Below, in pieces: positions 27,299 to 35,110 of a stretch of DNA of 64,000 bases. The notes under the pieces are model-generated. The model did no database searches. It saw only the letters and a program-made list of their open reading frames with translations, and had not been told where the DNA came from. The first letter of the stretch is position 1. Each line of letters opens with the position of its first letter. Source of the stretch: Paraburkholderia sp. Tr-20389 (GTDB lineage Bacteria; Pseudomonadota; Gammaproteobacteria; Burkholderiales; Burkholderiaceae); assembly GCF_017104565.1 (NCBI RefSeq), contig NZ_JAAGPD010000038.1:1-64000 (forward strand). Reading direction: 5' to 3'. The position numbers were made by a program, and so were the translations under genes.

Positions 27299-28929
27299 GG
27301 CTTGTCTCCTGATTTACCGCGCAGCAGCGATTCGGGGTGGCGTTCGAGATAGTCCGACAGCGCGTTCAGCGATTGCAGCGTGCGCGTCAGTTCCTGCAGC
27401 GCCTGATGCACGTCGGATTGCAGCGGCGAGTCCTGCTGCAGCGTCGCTTCCGCCGAACCGAAGGTCTGCTTCGCCGCCGCCAGCGTGTCGCGCGCCTGCG
27501 GCAACACTTCCTTGTCGAGCTGCGAGAAGAGATGGTCGGCGTTCTTCAACGCGGTGTTGAGGTTGTTGCCGATCTGGTCGAACGGCACCTGATCGAGTTT
27601 CTTCGCGATATCGGCGATCTGCAGTTGCAGTTCGTCGAGCGAGTTCGGAATGGTCGGCAGTTCGATCGGGTCGCGCGAGATGTCCACGGTTGCCTGCGGC
27701 GCTTTCGGGAACAGGTCGATCGCGACGTACAGCTGACCCGTCAGCAGATTGCCTGTGCGCAACTGGCCGCGCAGGCCGTGCTTGACGAGCGCGAGCAGCA
27801 TCCGGTGGCTTTCGTCGGTGCCCGAATCCGGCACGGGTTGACCGCGCGAACGGCGGCGCAGGCGATCGGGGTAGAGATCCATCGTGACGGGCATGTTGAA
27901 GTTCTTCGTCTGCGGATCGAACTCGACGCCGATGTTGGTCACCTGCCCCAGCACGATGCCGCGGAAGTCGACGGGCGCGCCGACGGACAGGCCGCGCAGC
28001 GACTGGTTGAAGTTCATCACGACGCGCACCGGCTCGCCGTCGGGCTCGCGCATCGCGTCGGCTTCGTCAGAACCGAGCCGGAACGTCATGTTGTTCGGCG
28101 CCTGCACGCCGACGGCCTGTCCCGGTGGCGACTGGAACGCGAGTCCGCCGACGATCACCGTCGCGAGCGACTGCGTGTTCAGCTTGAAGCCGCTCGAATC
28201 GAGCCGCACGTCGACACCGCTCGCGTGCCACCAGCGCGAATTCGTGCCGACGTACTGGTCGAACGGCGCGCTGACGAACACCTGCAGCGTGACGCCCGTG
28301 CCGTCCTTGTCGAGCGAGAAGCCCGTGACCTGGCCGACCTGCACACGCCGGTAGAACACCGGCGAGCCGATGTCGATCGAGCCGAGCGATTCGCCGCGCA
28401 GCGTGAACTGGCGGCCCTTCTGGTCGACGGTGACGGCGGGCGGCGATTCGAGGCCGACGAACTGCGTCTGTGTTTCCGTCGAACGGCCGCCGTCCACGCC
28501 GATGTACGCCCCCGACAACAGCGTGCCGAGCCCCGATACGCCGCTTGCGCCGATACGCGGACGCACGACCCAGAAGCGACTGTCCTTCACCGCGAAGTCT
28601 TCGGCTTCTTTAGTCAGCTGCACTTCGACGTTCACGCGCGAGTGATTCTTCGCGAGCTTGATCGTCTTGACGAAGCCGATGTCGACGTCCTTGTATTTGA
28701 CCTTCGTCTTGCCCGGTTCGAGCCCTTCGGCGCTGATGAAGCTGATGTTGATGGTCGGCCCTTTCTCGAGCACCGACTTCACAACGAGGCTGACGCCGAT
28801 CAGCGCCGCGATCAGCGGAATCACCCAGACGAGCGAAGGCAGCCAGCCCCGTTTCGTGACGATCTCGGGCTCGGGCGGCTCGTTGTTCGGCGCGCTGGAG
28901 GGCGGCGTCGGCGCTTTGGGGCTATTCAT
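27295..28929 (-). CDS. pqiB: Intermembrane transport protein PqiB (MCE domains)
   Basis: 544 aa. One transmembrane helix near the N-terminus (LPSLVWVIPLIAALIGVSLVV, residues 30-50) followed by three MCE/MlaD modules (about 55-150, 165-275, 295-400; for example GPTINISFISAEGLEPGKTKVKYKDVDIG in part) and a helical C-terminus (about 430-520) that forms the needle. The E. coli homologue makes a periplasm-spanning channel for lipids between the two membranes. The start overlaps the pqiA C-half gene by eight nt. Length agrees with E. coli PqiB (546 aa). Confidence 0.95.
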   Translation of the reverse strand: MNSPKAPTPPSSAPNNEPPEPEIVTKRGWLPSLVWVIPLIAALIGVSLVVKSVLEKGPTINISFISAEGLEPGKTKVKYKDVDIGFVKTIKLAKNHSRVNVEVQLTKEAEDFAVKDSRFWVVRPRIGASGVSGLGTLLSGAYIGVDGGRSTETQTQFVGLESPPAVTVDQKGRQFTLRGESLGSIDIGSPVFYRRVQVGQVTGFSLDKDGTGVTLQVFVSAPFDQYVGTNSRWWHASGVDVRLDSSGFKLNTQSLATVIVGGLAFQSPPGQAVGVQAPNNMTFRLGSDEADAMREPDGEPVRVVMNFNQSLRGLSVGAPVDFRGIVLGQVTNIGVEFDPQTKNFNMPVTMDLYPDRLRRRSRGQPVPDSGTDESHRMLLALVKHGLRGQLRTGNLLTGQLYVAIDLFPKAPQATVDISRDPIELPTIPNSLDELQLQIADIAKKLDQVPFDQIGNNLNTALKNADHLFSQLDKEVLPQARDTLAAAKQTFGSAEATLQQDSPLQSDVHQALQELTRTLQSLNALSDYLERHPESLLRGKSGDKP

Positions 28930-29602
28930 GTTTCGGGTCCTGAGGTTTGGCGGCTCTCGGCTTGTGTGCGGCGGCGCCGTCCTGGTCTTTGTCCACGTCG
29001 TCCCAGATCAGGCGTGGATCGAATTGCATCGAGGCGATCATCGTGAGAATCACGACGGAGCCGAACGCGAGCGCGCCCGGTCCCGCCGTGATGACGGCCA
29101 GCGATTTGAAGCGCACCAGCGCCACCGTCAGCGTGATGACGAAGATGTCGAGCATCGACCAGCGTCCGATGCGTTCGACGATCCGGTACAGCTTCGTGCG
29201 TTCGAGCGGCCGCCATCTCGAGTGGCGCTGTGCCGTGCAGGTCAGCAGCGCGAGCACCGAGAGCTTGAGCATCGGCACGAGAATACTGGCGATGAACACG
29301 ATCATCGCGAGCGGCCAGTCGCCCGAGGTCCAGAAGTAGACGACGCCGCTCATGATCGTGTCGTCCTCCGCGCCGAGCAGCGACGACGTATGCATCACGG
29401 GCAGCAGGTTCGCGGGAATGTAGAGCACGGCCGCCGCGATCAGCAGCGCCCACGTGCGCATCAGGCTGTCCGGATTGCGCCGGTGCATGATCGCGCCGCA
29501 GCGCGTGCAGCGTTGCGGCTCCTTCGAGCGCACGCGTGGCTGCACGCGCGAACACGCGTGACAGGCGATCAGACCGGCGCGCGAGGCCGTCGTGTATTTC
29601 AT
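28922..29602 (-). CDS. pqiA: PqiA-type membrane protein, second half
   Basis: 226 aa, corresponding to the C-terminal half of E. coli PqiA (417 aa). The cytoplasmic N-terminus has two CxxC pairs (IACHACSRV and RCTRCGAIM), a rubredoxin-like metal site, then four hydrophobic segments including TWALLIAAAVLYIPANLLPVM and GSVVILTMIASMQFDPRLIWDD. Inner-membrane partner of PqiB. It overlaps pqiB by eight nt and is preceded at seven nt by the first-half gene. Clearly a separate intact gene, not a frameshift product: both halves have full zinc sites and starts. Confidence 0.9.
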   Translation of the reverse strand: MKYTTASRAGLIACHACSRVQPRVRSKEPQRCTRCGAIMHRRNPDSLMRTWALLIAAAVLYIPANLLPVMHTSSLLGAEDDTIMSGVVYFWTSGDWPLAMIVFIASILVPMLKLSVLALLTCTAQRHSRWRPLERTKLYRIVERIGRWSMLDIFVITLTVALVRFKSLAVITAGPGALAFGSVVILTMIASMQFDPRLIWDDVDKDQDGAAAHKPRAAKPQDPKHE

Positions 29603-29609
29603 CGGCCTG

Positions 29610-30347
29610 TCATCCCCGGTGCGGTGCGGCGGGACCGTCGATGCCCGGCGCGCCCGTACTGGGCTCGCCGTTATCGCTGTCGTGTGAATCTTGAGCGCGC
29701 GCTTCTTCTTCGCGCGCGTGCCGTTCGCGGCGCGCCTGCAGCACGTTCAGCCCTTCGGCGACGTCCCACAGCGTGCGCGGATCGAACGTGACGACCACGA
29801 CGAACATCAGGGTCAGCGCGCCGAACGCGAACATCGCGGCTTCGGGAATCACGCGCGCGAGACTCACCATTTTCACCATCGTCACGAGTACGCCGAGCAT
29901 GAACACTTCGATCATGCCCCACGGTCGCACGAATTGAATGGCGCGCAGCATGGGGTTGAAGAAGGGCGGCACGATGCCCGCGCGGATCGGCAGAAGCAGA
30001 TAGAGCAGCGCGAGCAGTTCGGTGAGCGGAAAGAGGAAAGTCGAGCAGAACACCATCATCGCGACGACCTGCATGTTCTCGTCCCACAGCGCGACGATGG
30101 CGCCGAGCAGACTGGTCTGCGACGTGATGCCGTTGGTTTCCAGTTCGACGATCGGAAAGCCCTGCGCGATCAGAAACGTGATCAGTGCGGAGACCGTCAT
30201 GGCCGTGATGCCGTCCAGCCGACCCGATGCGCTCCAGTACAGCATGGCGCCGCAGCGCTGGCAGCGCGCGATGCGTCCGCGTCCAAGGCGCGGTTTCTGG
30301 AACAGCGCGTCGCATTCGTGGCAGGCAATCAGATGGTCATGGTCCAT
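29610..30347 (-). CDS. pqiA: PqiA-type membrane protein, first half
   Basis: 245 aa, matching the N-terminal half of E. coli PqiA. It has its own pair of CxxC motifs (LIACHECDALF and RCQRCGAML) and four transmembrane helices (TAMTVSALITFLIAQGFPIVEL; VVAMMVFCSTFLFPLTELLALLYLL in part; MFAFGALTLMFVVVVTFDPRTLWD). First gene of the operon pqiA1-pqiA2-pqiB-pqiC; the spacing to the next gene is seven nt. The C-terminal tail is acidic/polar and low complexity. No recognisable Shine-Dalgarno precedes the ATG at 30347. Confidence 0.9.
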   Translation of the reverse strand: MDHDHLIACHECDALFQKPRLGRGRIARCQRCGAMLYWSASGRLDGITAMTVSALITFLIAQGFPIVELETNGITSQTSLLGAIVALWDENMQVVAMMVFCSTFLFPLTELLALLYLLLPIRAGIVPPFFNPMLRAIQFVRPWGMIEVFMLGVLVTMVKMVSLARVIPEAAMFAFGALTLMFVVVVTFDPRTLWDVAEGLNVLQARRERHAREEEARAQDSHDSDNGEPSTGAPGIDGPAAPHRG

Positions 30348-30714
30348 GCAGGCGATCGGGATACGGGAAGCGATGTTGTCGTCGTGTTTGTCGTCGGCGT
30401 ATTACAGCGTGTTACGCAAGGGCGTTCATGCACGTTGAAAGCGCGTGCGCGTCGCGGCCTGGCGCAATAGTATCAAAGCTCGCTACCGCGACGTCGTACA
30501 GGTAGGTGCACGTAAGCCCGTCGGCGGAGACGGCGCGATCCGCACATTTCTGTGGGCCTTGTCTGACAGAGGTGGCACGCACGGGTTCGGTCGGCGGTAG
30601 CAATTTCCGAACCGCGTCCGAACCGCGCGCAAAGGCGTCAGCCGGTTGCCGCTGCTTGCGGTACGATTAGCGCCGCGCAAGCCGTTGGCGCCGATACCGG
30701 ATGCGAGGGGAATA
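30348..30714. other. Divergent intergenic region pqiA / cytochrome b561
   Basis: About 367 bp. A 63-codon minus-strand frame at 30412-30603 has no ribosome site and no recognisable family, so I do not call it. The region must hold both promoters; no strong -35/-10 pair or operator stands out by eye. Confidence 0.4.
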
Positions 30715-31335
30715 ATGACATCGCCCGGGTCGTTTAACGTTTATGTCGACGTCGGTCCTGTCATGGCACATACCTCTTCGTTTCATTCGTTCTCCTCGCG
30801 CGGCTCGTCCTATACCTCGACGGCCATCGCGCTGCATTGGCTCATCGCGCTTCTGATCGTCTGCGGTTTCGCGCTCGGCTGGGTGATGACGGACATCCCC
30901 GGCTTCACGCCGACCAAGCTCAAATACTTCTCGTGGCACAAGTGGATCGGCGTGACCGTGTTCGCGCTCGTCATCATCCGCATCTTGTGGCGGGCGACGC
31001 ACACCGTGCCGCCGATGCCCTCGCATATGCCCGCGTGGCAGCGCGGCGTCGCACATTTGACGCACTTCCTGCTTTACGTGCTGATGGTCGCGATTCCCGT
31101 GTCGGGCTATCTGTACAGTTCGGCCGCCAACGTGCCCGTCGTCTATCTCGGGCTTGTGCCGCTGCCGCGTCTGATCGCACCCGATCCGCATCTGAAGGAA
31201 CTGTTGAAGGGCGTCCACATCACGCTCAACTACACGCTGCTCGTGCTGGTCGGGCTGCATGTCGTTGCGGCGCTCAAGCATCAGATTGTCGATCGCGACG
31301 GCTTGCTGTCGCGCATGATCCCTTTCCTCAAATAA
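30715..31335 (+). CDS. Cytochrome b561 family protein (YceJ-like)
   Basis: Four-helix inner-membrane haem b protein, 206 aa from the ATG at 30715, which has GAGGGG five nt upstream. The ATG at 30763 would give 190 aa but lacks a ribosome site. Haem-ligand histidines are in ALHWLIALLIVCGFALG, SWHKWIGVTVFALVI, HLTHFLLYVLMVAIPVSGY and GLHVVAALKHQ, the Ni/Fe-hydrogenase-b-type pattern. It may pass electrons between quinol and the periplasm. Directly followed (8 nt) by two yceI genes, as in the E. coli yceJ-yceI pair. Confidence 0.88.
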   Translation: MTSPGSFNVYVDVGPVMAHTSSFHSFSSRGSSYTSTAIALHWLIALLIVCGFALGWVMTDIPGFTPTKLKYFSWHKWIGVTVFALVIIRILWRATHTVPPMPSHMPAWQRGVAHLTHFLLYVLMVAIPVSGYLYSSAANVPVVYLGLVPLPRLIAPDPHLKELLKGVHITLNYTLLVLVGLHVVAALKHQIVDRDGLLSRMIPFLK

Positions 31336-31343
31336 GGACAAAC

Positions 31344-31907
31344 ATGAAGGTATCGTTCTACCGCTATATGCTCGCTGCGTTCGCGGCGGCGTCGCTGGCT
31401 GCGTCGGGCGCCGCGTTCGCGCAGGTCGACATGGGCAAGAGCACGGTCACGGCGATCTCGAAGCAGATGAACGTGCCCGTCGAAGGCAAGTTCAACAAGT
31501 TCACCGCGCAGATCGCGTTCGACGCGTCGAAGCCGGCAGCGGGCACCGCGCAGGTCACGGTCGACACGTCGAGCTACGATCTCGGCGACGAAAGCTACAA
31601 CGAACAGGTGCGCGGCAAGGAATGGTTCGATTCGAAGACCTACCCGACGGCGACCTTCGTTTCCACTGCGATTGCGCCCGCAGGCAACAACCAGTTCAAG
31701 GTGACGGGCAAGCTGACCATGAAGGGCAAGTCGCAGACGGTGGTCGTGCCCGTCACGGTGACGAGGCAGGGCGCTGCGCAGGTCTATGACGGCGCGGTAA
31801 CCGTCAAGCGCTCGCAGTTCGATATCGGCACGGGCGAGTGGAAAGATACGTCGGTGGTCGCGGACGACGTGACGATCAAGTTCCATATCGTCGCCGCAAG
31901 CAAGTGA
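31344..31907 (+). CDS. YceI family periplasmic lipocalin-like protein (1)
   Basis: 187 aa. A cleavable signal peptide ([19 protein letters not shown], cut near residue 26) and an eight-stranded YceI barrel that binds polyisoprenoids such as ubiquinone-8 in relatives. Family pieces: [64 protein letters not shown] and [26 protein letters not shown] precedes the ATG. It lies 8 nt after the cytochrome gene and is paralogous to the next gene, with which it shares a transcript. Confidence 0.92.
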   Translation: MKVSFYRYMLAAFAAASLAASGAAFAQVDMGKSTVTAISKQMNVPVEGKFNKFTAQIAFDASKPAAGTAQVTVDTSSYDLGDESYNEQVRGKEWFDSKTYPTATFVSTAIAPAGNNQFKVTGKLTMKGKSQTVVVPVTVTRQGAAQVYDGAVTVKRSQFDIGTGEWKDTSVVADDVTIKFHIVAASK

Positions 31908-31950
31908 TCCGTGGATTCGTAGCAGTCAGGCAGACAGAAAGGAGAATGAA

Positions 31951-32529
31951 TTGAAACCGATGCTTTTGATTGTGGCTGGCGCGCTGGCGTCGTCGATGGC
32001 GGCGGGCGCATTCGCCGCCGATACCTATCAGCTCGATCCGACTCACACGTATCCGAGCTTCGAGGCGGATCACATGGGCGGCGTGTCGACGTGGCGCGGC
32101 AAGTTCACGAAAAGCTCCGGCACGGTGACGCTCGACCGCGCGGCGAAGACGGGCAGCGTCGAGGTCACGGTCGATACGTCGTCGGTCCAGATCGGCAATA
32201 CGAAGCTCGAAGAGCATCTGCGCTCGCCTGATTTCTTCGACGTCGCGAAGTATCCGACGGCGACCTACAAGGGCACGGCGATCAAGTTCGACGGCGACAC
32301 GCCCGTTGCCGTCGACGGACAGCTCACGATGAAGGGCGTCACGAAACCGGTGAATCTGAAAATCGAGTCGTTCAAATGCATCCAGCATCCCGTGCTGAAG
32401 CGCGAGGTGTGCGGCGTGGAGGCGACGGGCGAATTCAACCGTGCGGACTTCGGCATGGACTTCGGCACGAAATACGGCTTCAGCATGAAGACCGTGCTGC
32501 ATATTCAGGCTGAAGGGATCAAGCAGTAA
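31951..32529 (+). CDS. YceI family periplasmic lipocalin-like protein (2), TTG start
   Basis: 192 aa; signal peptide [20 protein letters not shown], then the YceI barrel ([69 protein letters not shown]). The best start is TTG at 31951, seven nt downstream of GGAG at 31941. An ATG between them (31946) reads ATG-AAT-TGA, a two-codon ORF that overlaps the TTG. The next in-frame ATG at 31960 is too far from the ribosome site. Followed by a terminator. Probably partners the preceding cytochrome and YceI protein in quinone handling. Confidence 0.92.
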   Translation: MKPMLLIVAGALASSMAAGAFAADTYQLDPTHTYPSFEADHMGGVSTWRGKFTKSSGTVTLDRAAKTGSVEVTVDTSSVQIGNTKLEEHLRSPDFFDVAKYPTATYKGTAIKFDGDTPVAVDGQLTMKGVTKPVNLKIESFKCIQHPVLKREVCGVEATGEFNRADFGMDFGTKYGFSMKTVLHIQAEGIKQ

Positions 32530-32560
32530 GCATCGGGCGGCCAGCATCGCGTGCCGAGCA

Positions 32561-32598
32561 AACCGCTCCGTTCGCCCTGCGACGGAGCGGTTTTTTAT
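32561..32598 (+). terminator. Terminator after second yceI
   Basis: 11-bp stem AACCGCTCCGT/ACGGAGCGGTT (32561-32571 with 32582-32592), 10-nt loop, then TTTTATT. Confidence 0.9.
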
Positions 32599-32768
32599 TG
32601 GCGTCAGAACCTGGCGCTTTCACTGCTCGTGCAGACTTATTTTTTGGTTCATAGTGGACGCCGACGCCGGATCGGTTGTGCGCGCATCGAATCCGGCGAA
32701 AAGACAGGACCGGGCGATTCTTCGCGATCGTCACGATAACGACTACCGCGCGCACCTGGAGATCCACA

Positions 32769-34046
32769 ATGAGTTCAACGATAGCCGCGAACACGGCGCA
32801 GCGCCGTTCCGATACGTGGCGCACGGTGGTGGCCGCGTCGATCGGCAATGCGCTGGAATGGTTCGACCTGGTCGTCTATGGCTTTTTCGCCGTCGTCATC
32901 TCGAAGCTGTTCTTTCCGGCGGGCAACGAGACCGTCTCTCTTCTGCTGACGCTCGGCACGTTCGGCGTGTCGTTCTTCATGCGGCCGCTGGGCGCGATCG
33001 TGCTCGGTGCGTATGCCGACCGGGCAGGGCGCAAGGCCGCGCTGACGCTCTCCATTCTGCTGATGATGATGGGCACGCTGATTATCGCCGTGTTGCCGAC
33101 GTATCAGTCGATCGGCCTTGCGGCGCCGCTGATTCTCGTCGTCGCGCGTCTGATGCAAGGGTTCTCGGCAGGGGGCGAATTCGGCAGCGCGACGGCTTTT
33201 CTCGCCGAGCACGTGCCGGGGCGGCGCGGCTATTTCGCCAGCTGGCAGATCGCGAGCCAGGGCCTGACCACCTTGCTTGCCGCGTTGTTCGGCGCCGTGT
33301 TGACGAGCCAGTTGTCGCCCGAGCAACTGAACGCGTGGGGCTGGCGCGTGCCGTTTTTCTTCGGCCTGCTGATCGGGCCCGTCGCGTGGTACATCCGCAC
33401 GAAACTCGACGAAACGCCGGAATTCCTCGCCGCCGAAACCACGCAAACGCCGCTTCGCGATACCTTCGCGAGTCAGAAGACGCGGCTCTTCATCGGCATG
33501 GGGATCGTCGTGCTCGGCACGGTGGCGACGTATCTGGTGCTGTTCATGCCGACGTATGCGATCAAGCAGTTGAAGCTCGCGCCGTCCGTGGCGTTCACCG
33601 CGATTTCGCTGGTCGGCGTGATCCAGCTGGTGTGTTCGCCGATCGTCGGACATCTGTCCGATCGTCACGGACGCGTGCGCATCATGCTCGTGCCCGCCGT
33701 GCTGCTGTTCCTGCTGATCTGTCCGGCCTTCTCGTATCTCGTCGCGCATCCGACGTTCGGCACGCTGCTGGCGATGCAGATCGTGCTCGGCGTTCTGATG
33801 ACGAGTTACTTCGGCGCGCTGCCCGGTCTGTTGTCGGAAATCTTCCCCGTGCAGACGCGCACGACGGGCATGTCGCTCGCCTATAACATCGCGGTGACGA
33901 TCTTCGGCGGCTTCGGGCCATTCATCATCGCGTGGCTGATCGACGCGACGGGTTCGAAAATCGCGCCGAGCTTCTATCTGATGCTCGCGGCCGTGGTGAG
34001 CGTGATCGCGCTGATTGCGGCGCGACGCAAGCTCGGTTTCAGGTGA
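32769..34046 (+). CDS. MFS metabolite:H+ symporter (MHS family)
   Basis: 425-aa, 12-helix transporter. The N-terminal ASIGNALEWFDLVVYGFFAVVISKLFFP and the loop LGAYADRAGRKAALTLSI (GxxxDRxGRR motif) with RLMQGFSAGGEFGSATAFLAEH identify the metabolite:proton symporter family that includes citrate, ProP-like and KgtP carriers. Substrate unclear; dicarboxylate or citrate is plausible. The ATG at 32769 follows CTGGAGAT; the frame upstream to 32676 is not conserved. It stands alone between two terminators. Confidence 0.88.
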   Translation: MSSTIAANTAQRRSDTWRTVVAASIGNALEWFDLVVYGFFAVVISKLFFPAGNETVSLLLTLGTFGVSFFMRPLGAIVLGAYADRAGRKAALTLSILLMMMGTLIIAVLPTYQSIGLAAPLILVVARLMQGFSAGGEFGSATAFLAEHVPGRRGYFASWQIASQGLTTLLAALFGAVLTSQLSPEQLNAWGWRVPFFFGLLIGPVAWYIRTKLDETPEFLAAETTQTPLRDTFASQKTRLFIGMGIVVLGTVATYLVLFMPTYAIKQLKLAPSVAFTAISLVGVIQLVCSPIVGHLSDRHGRVRIMLVPAVLLFLLICPAFSYLVAHPTFGTLLAMQIVLGVLMTSYFGALPGLLSEIFPVQTRTTGMSLAYNIAVTIFGGFGPFIIAWLIDATGSKIAPSFYLMLAAVVSVIALIAARRKLGFR

Positions 34047-34077
34047 TGCCTTCCACGTTTGTGACGAGGTAAACAAC

Positions 34078-34110
34078 AAAGGCCGGTTCGATTGAACCGG
34101 CCTTTGCTTT
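34078..34110. terminator. Bidirectional terminator between MFS gene and secF
   Basis: 12-bp perfect stem AAAGGCCGGTTC/GAACCGGCCTTT (34078-34089 with 34094-34105), 4-nt loop, T-rich on both strands. It serves both convergent genes. Confidence 0.9.
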
Positions 34111-34142
34111 GCGTTGCTTCAGATCCTGTCAGACGCTGACGA

Positions 34143-35093
34143 TCAAACCTGCGCGCCTGCGTTGGGATCGTTCGGATCGTGGCTTTCCTTCTTTTCCTTC
34201 AGCAGATCCTCGCGCTTCACGCCGAACCACATCGCCAGCGCTGCCGCGACGAACACCGACGAGTAGATACCGAACAGGATACCGACCGTCAGCGCGAGCG
34301 CGAAGTAGTGCAGCGTCGGGCCGCCGAACAGGAACATCGACAGCACCATCATCTGCGTACAGCCGTGCGTGATGATGGTACGCGACATCGTGCTCGTGAT
34401 CGCGTGGTTGATCACTTCCATCACGCTCATCTTGCGTTCGCGACGGAAGGTTTCGCGAATCCGGTCGAAGATAACCACGGATTCGTTCACCGAGTAGCCG
34501 AGCACGGCAAGCACCGCCGCCAGCACCGACAGCGAGAACTCCCACTGGAAGAACGCGAAGAAGCCGAGAATGATCACGACGTCGTGCAGGTTGGCGATCA
34601 CGCCCGCGACCGCGTACTTCCATTCGAAGCGGAAGGACAGATAGATCACGATGCCCGCGACCACGCACGCGAGCGCGAGCAGGCCGTCGGTGGCGAGTTC
34701 CTTGCCGACTTGCGGTCCGACGAACTCGACGCGCTGCAGCTTCGCATTCGCGTCCTGGCCTTTCAGCGAGGCCATCACCTGATCGCTCTGCTGCGCCGAC
34801 GTCAGGCCCTGCTTGAGCGGCAGACGGATCAGCACGTCGCGCGAGGTGCCGAAGTTCTGCACCTGAGCGTCGCCGTAGCCGATCTTGGTCAGCGTGTCGC
34901 GCACGGGTTCAAGCGGTACTGCGCCCGGATACTGCACTTCGATCACGGTGCCGCCCGTGAATTCGACGGACAGATGCAGCCCGCGATGCAGCAGGAAAAA
35001 CACGGCGGCGATGAACGTCAGCAGCGAGATCGCGTTGAAGACCAACGCGCGCTGCATGAACGGAATGTCTTTACGGATGCGGAAAAATTCCAT
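34143..35093 (-). CDS. secF: Protein translocase subunit SecF
   Basis: 316-aa RND-like membrane protein that, with SecD and YajC, uses the proton gradient to help export through SecYEG. Six helices with the large first periplasmic loop. Signature pieces are SVEFTGGTVIEVQY (residues 42-55), FEWKYAVAGVIANLHDVVIILGFFAF, and LGYSVNESVVIFDRIRETFRRERK. It starts 17 nt after secD. The C-terminal tail is short and charged. Last gene of the queA-tgt-yajC-secD-secF cluster. Confidence 0.97.
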   Translation of the reverse strand: MEFFRIRKDIPFMQRALVFNAISLLTFIAAVFFLLHRGLHLSVEFTGGTVIEVQYPGAVPLEPVRDTLTKIGYGDAQVQNFGTSRDVLIRLPLKQGLTSAQQSDQVMASLKGQDANAKLQRVEFVGPQVGKELATDGLLALACVVAGIVIYLSFRFEWKYAVAGVIANLHDVVIILGFFAFFQWEFSLSVLAAVLAVLGYSVNESVVIFDRIRETFRRERKMSVMEVINHAITSTMSRTIITHGCTQMMVLSMFLFGGPTLHYFALALTVGILFGIYSSVFVAAALAMWFGVKREDLLKEKKESHDPNDPNAGAQV

Positions 35094-35110
35094 GTTCTCT
35101 TTCTCCGGAC

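Noticed and set aside
29603-29609. Frameshift splitting a single pqiA
   Set aside because: Both halves have complete zinc-ribbon N-termini and their own stop and start codons, so they are separate genes.
30412-30603. 63-codon minus-strand frame upstream of pqiA
   Set aside because: No ribosome binding site, no recognisable family, and it lies where the pqi promoter should be.
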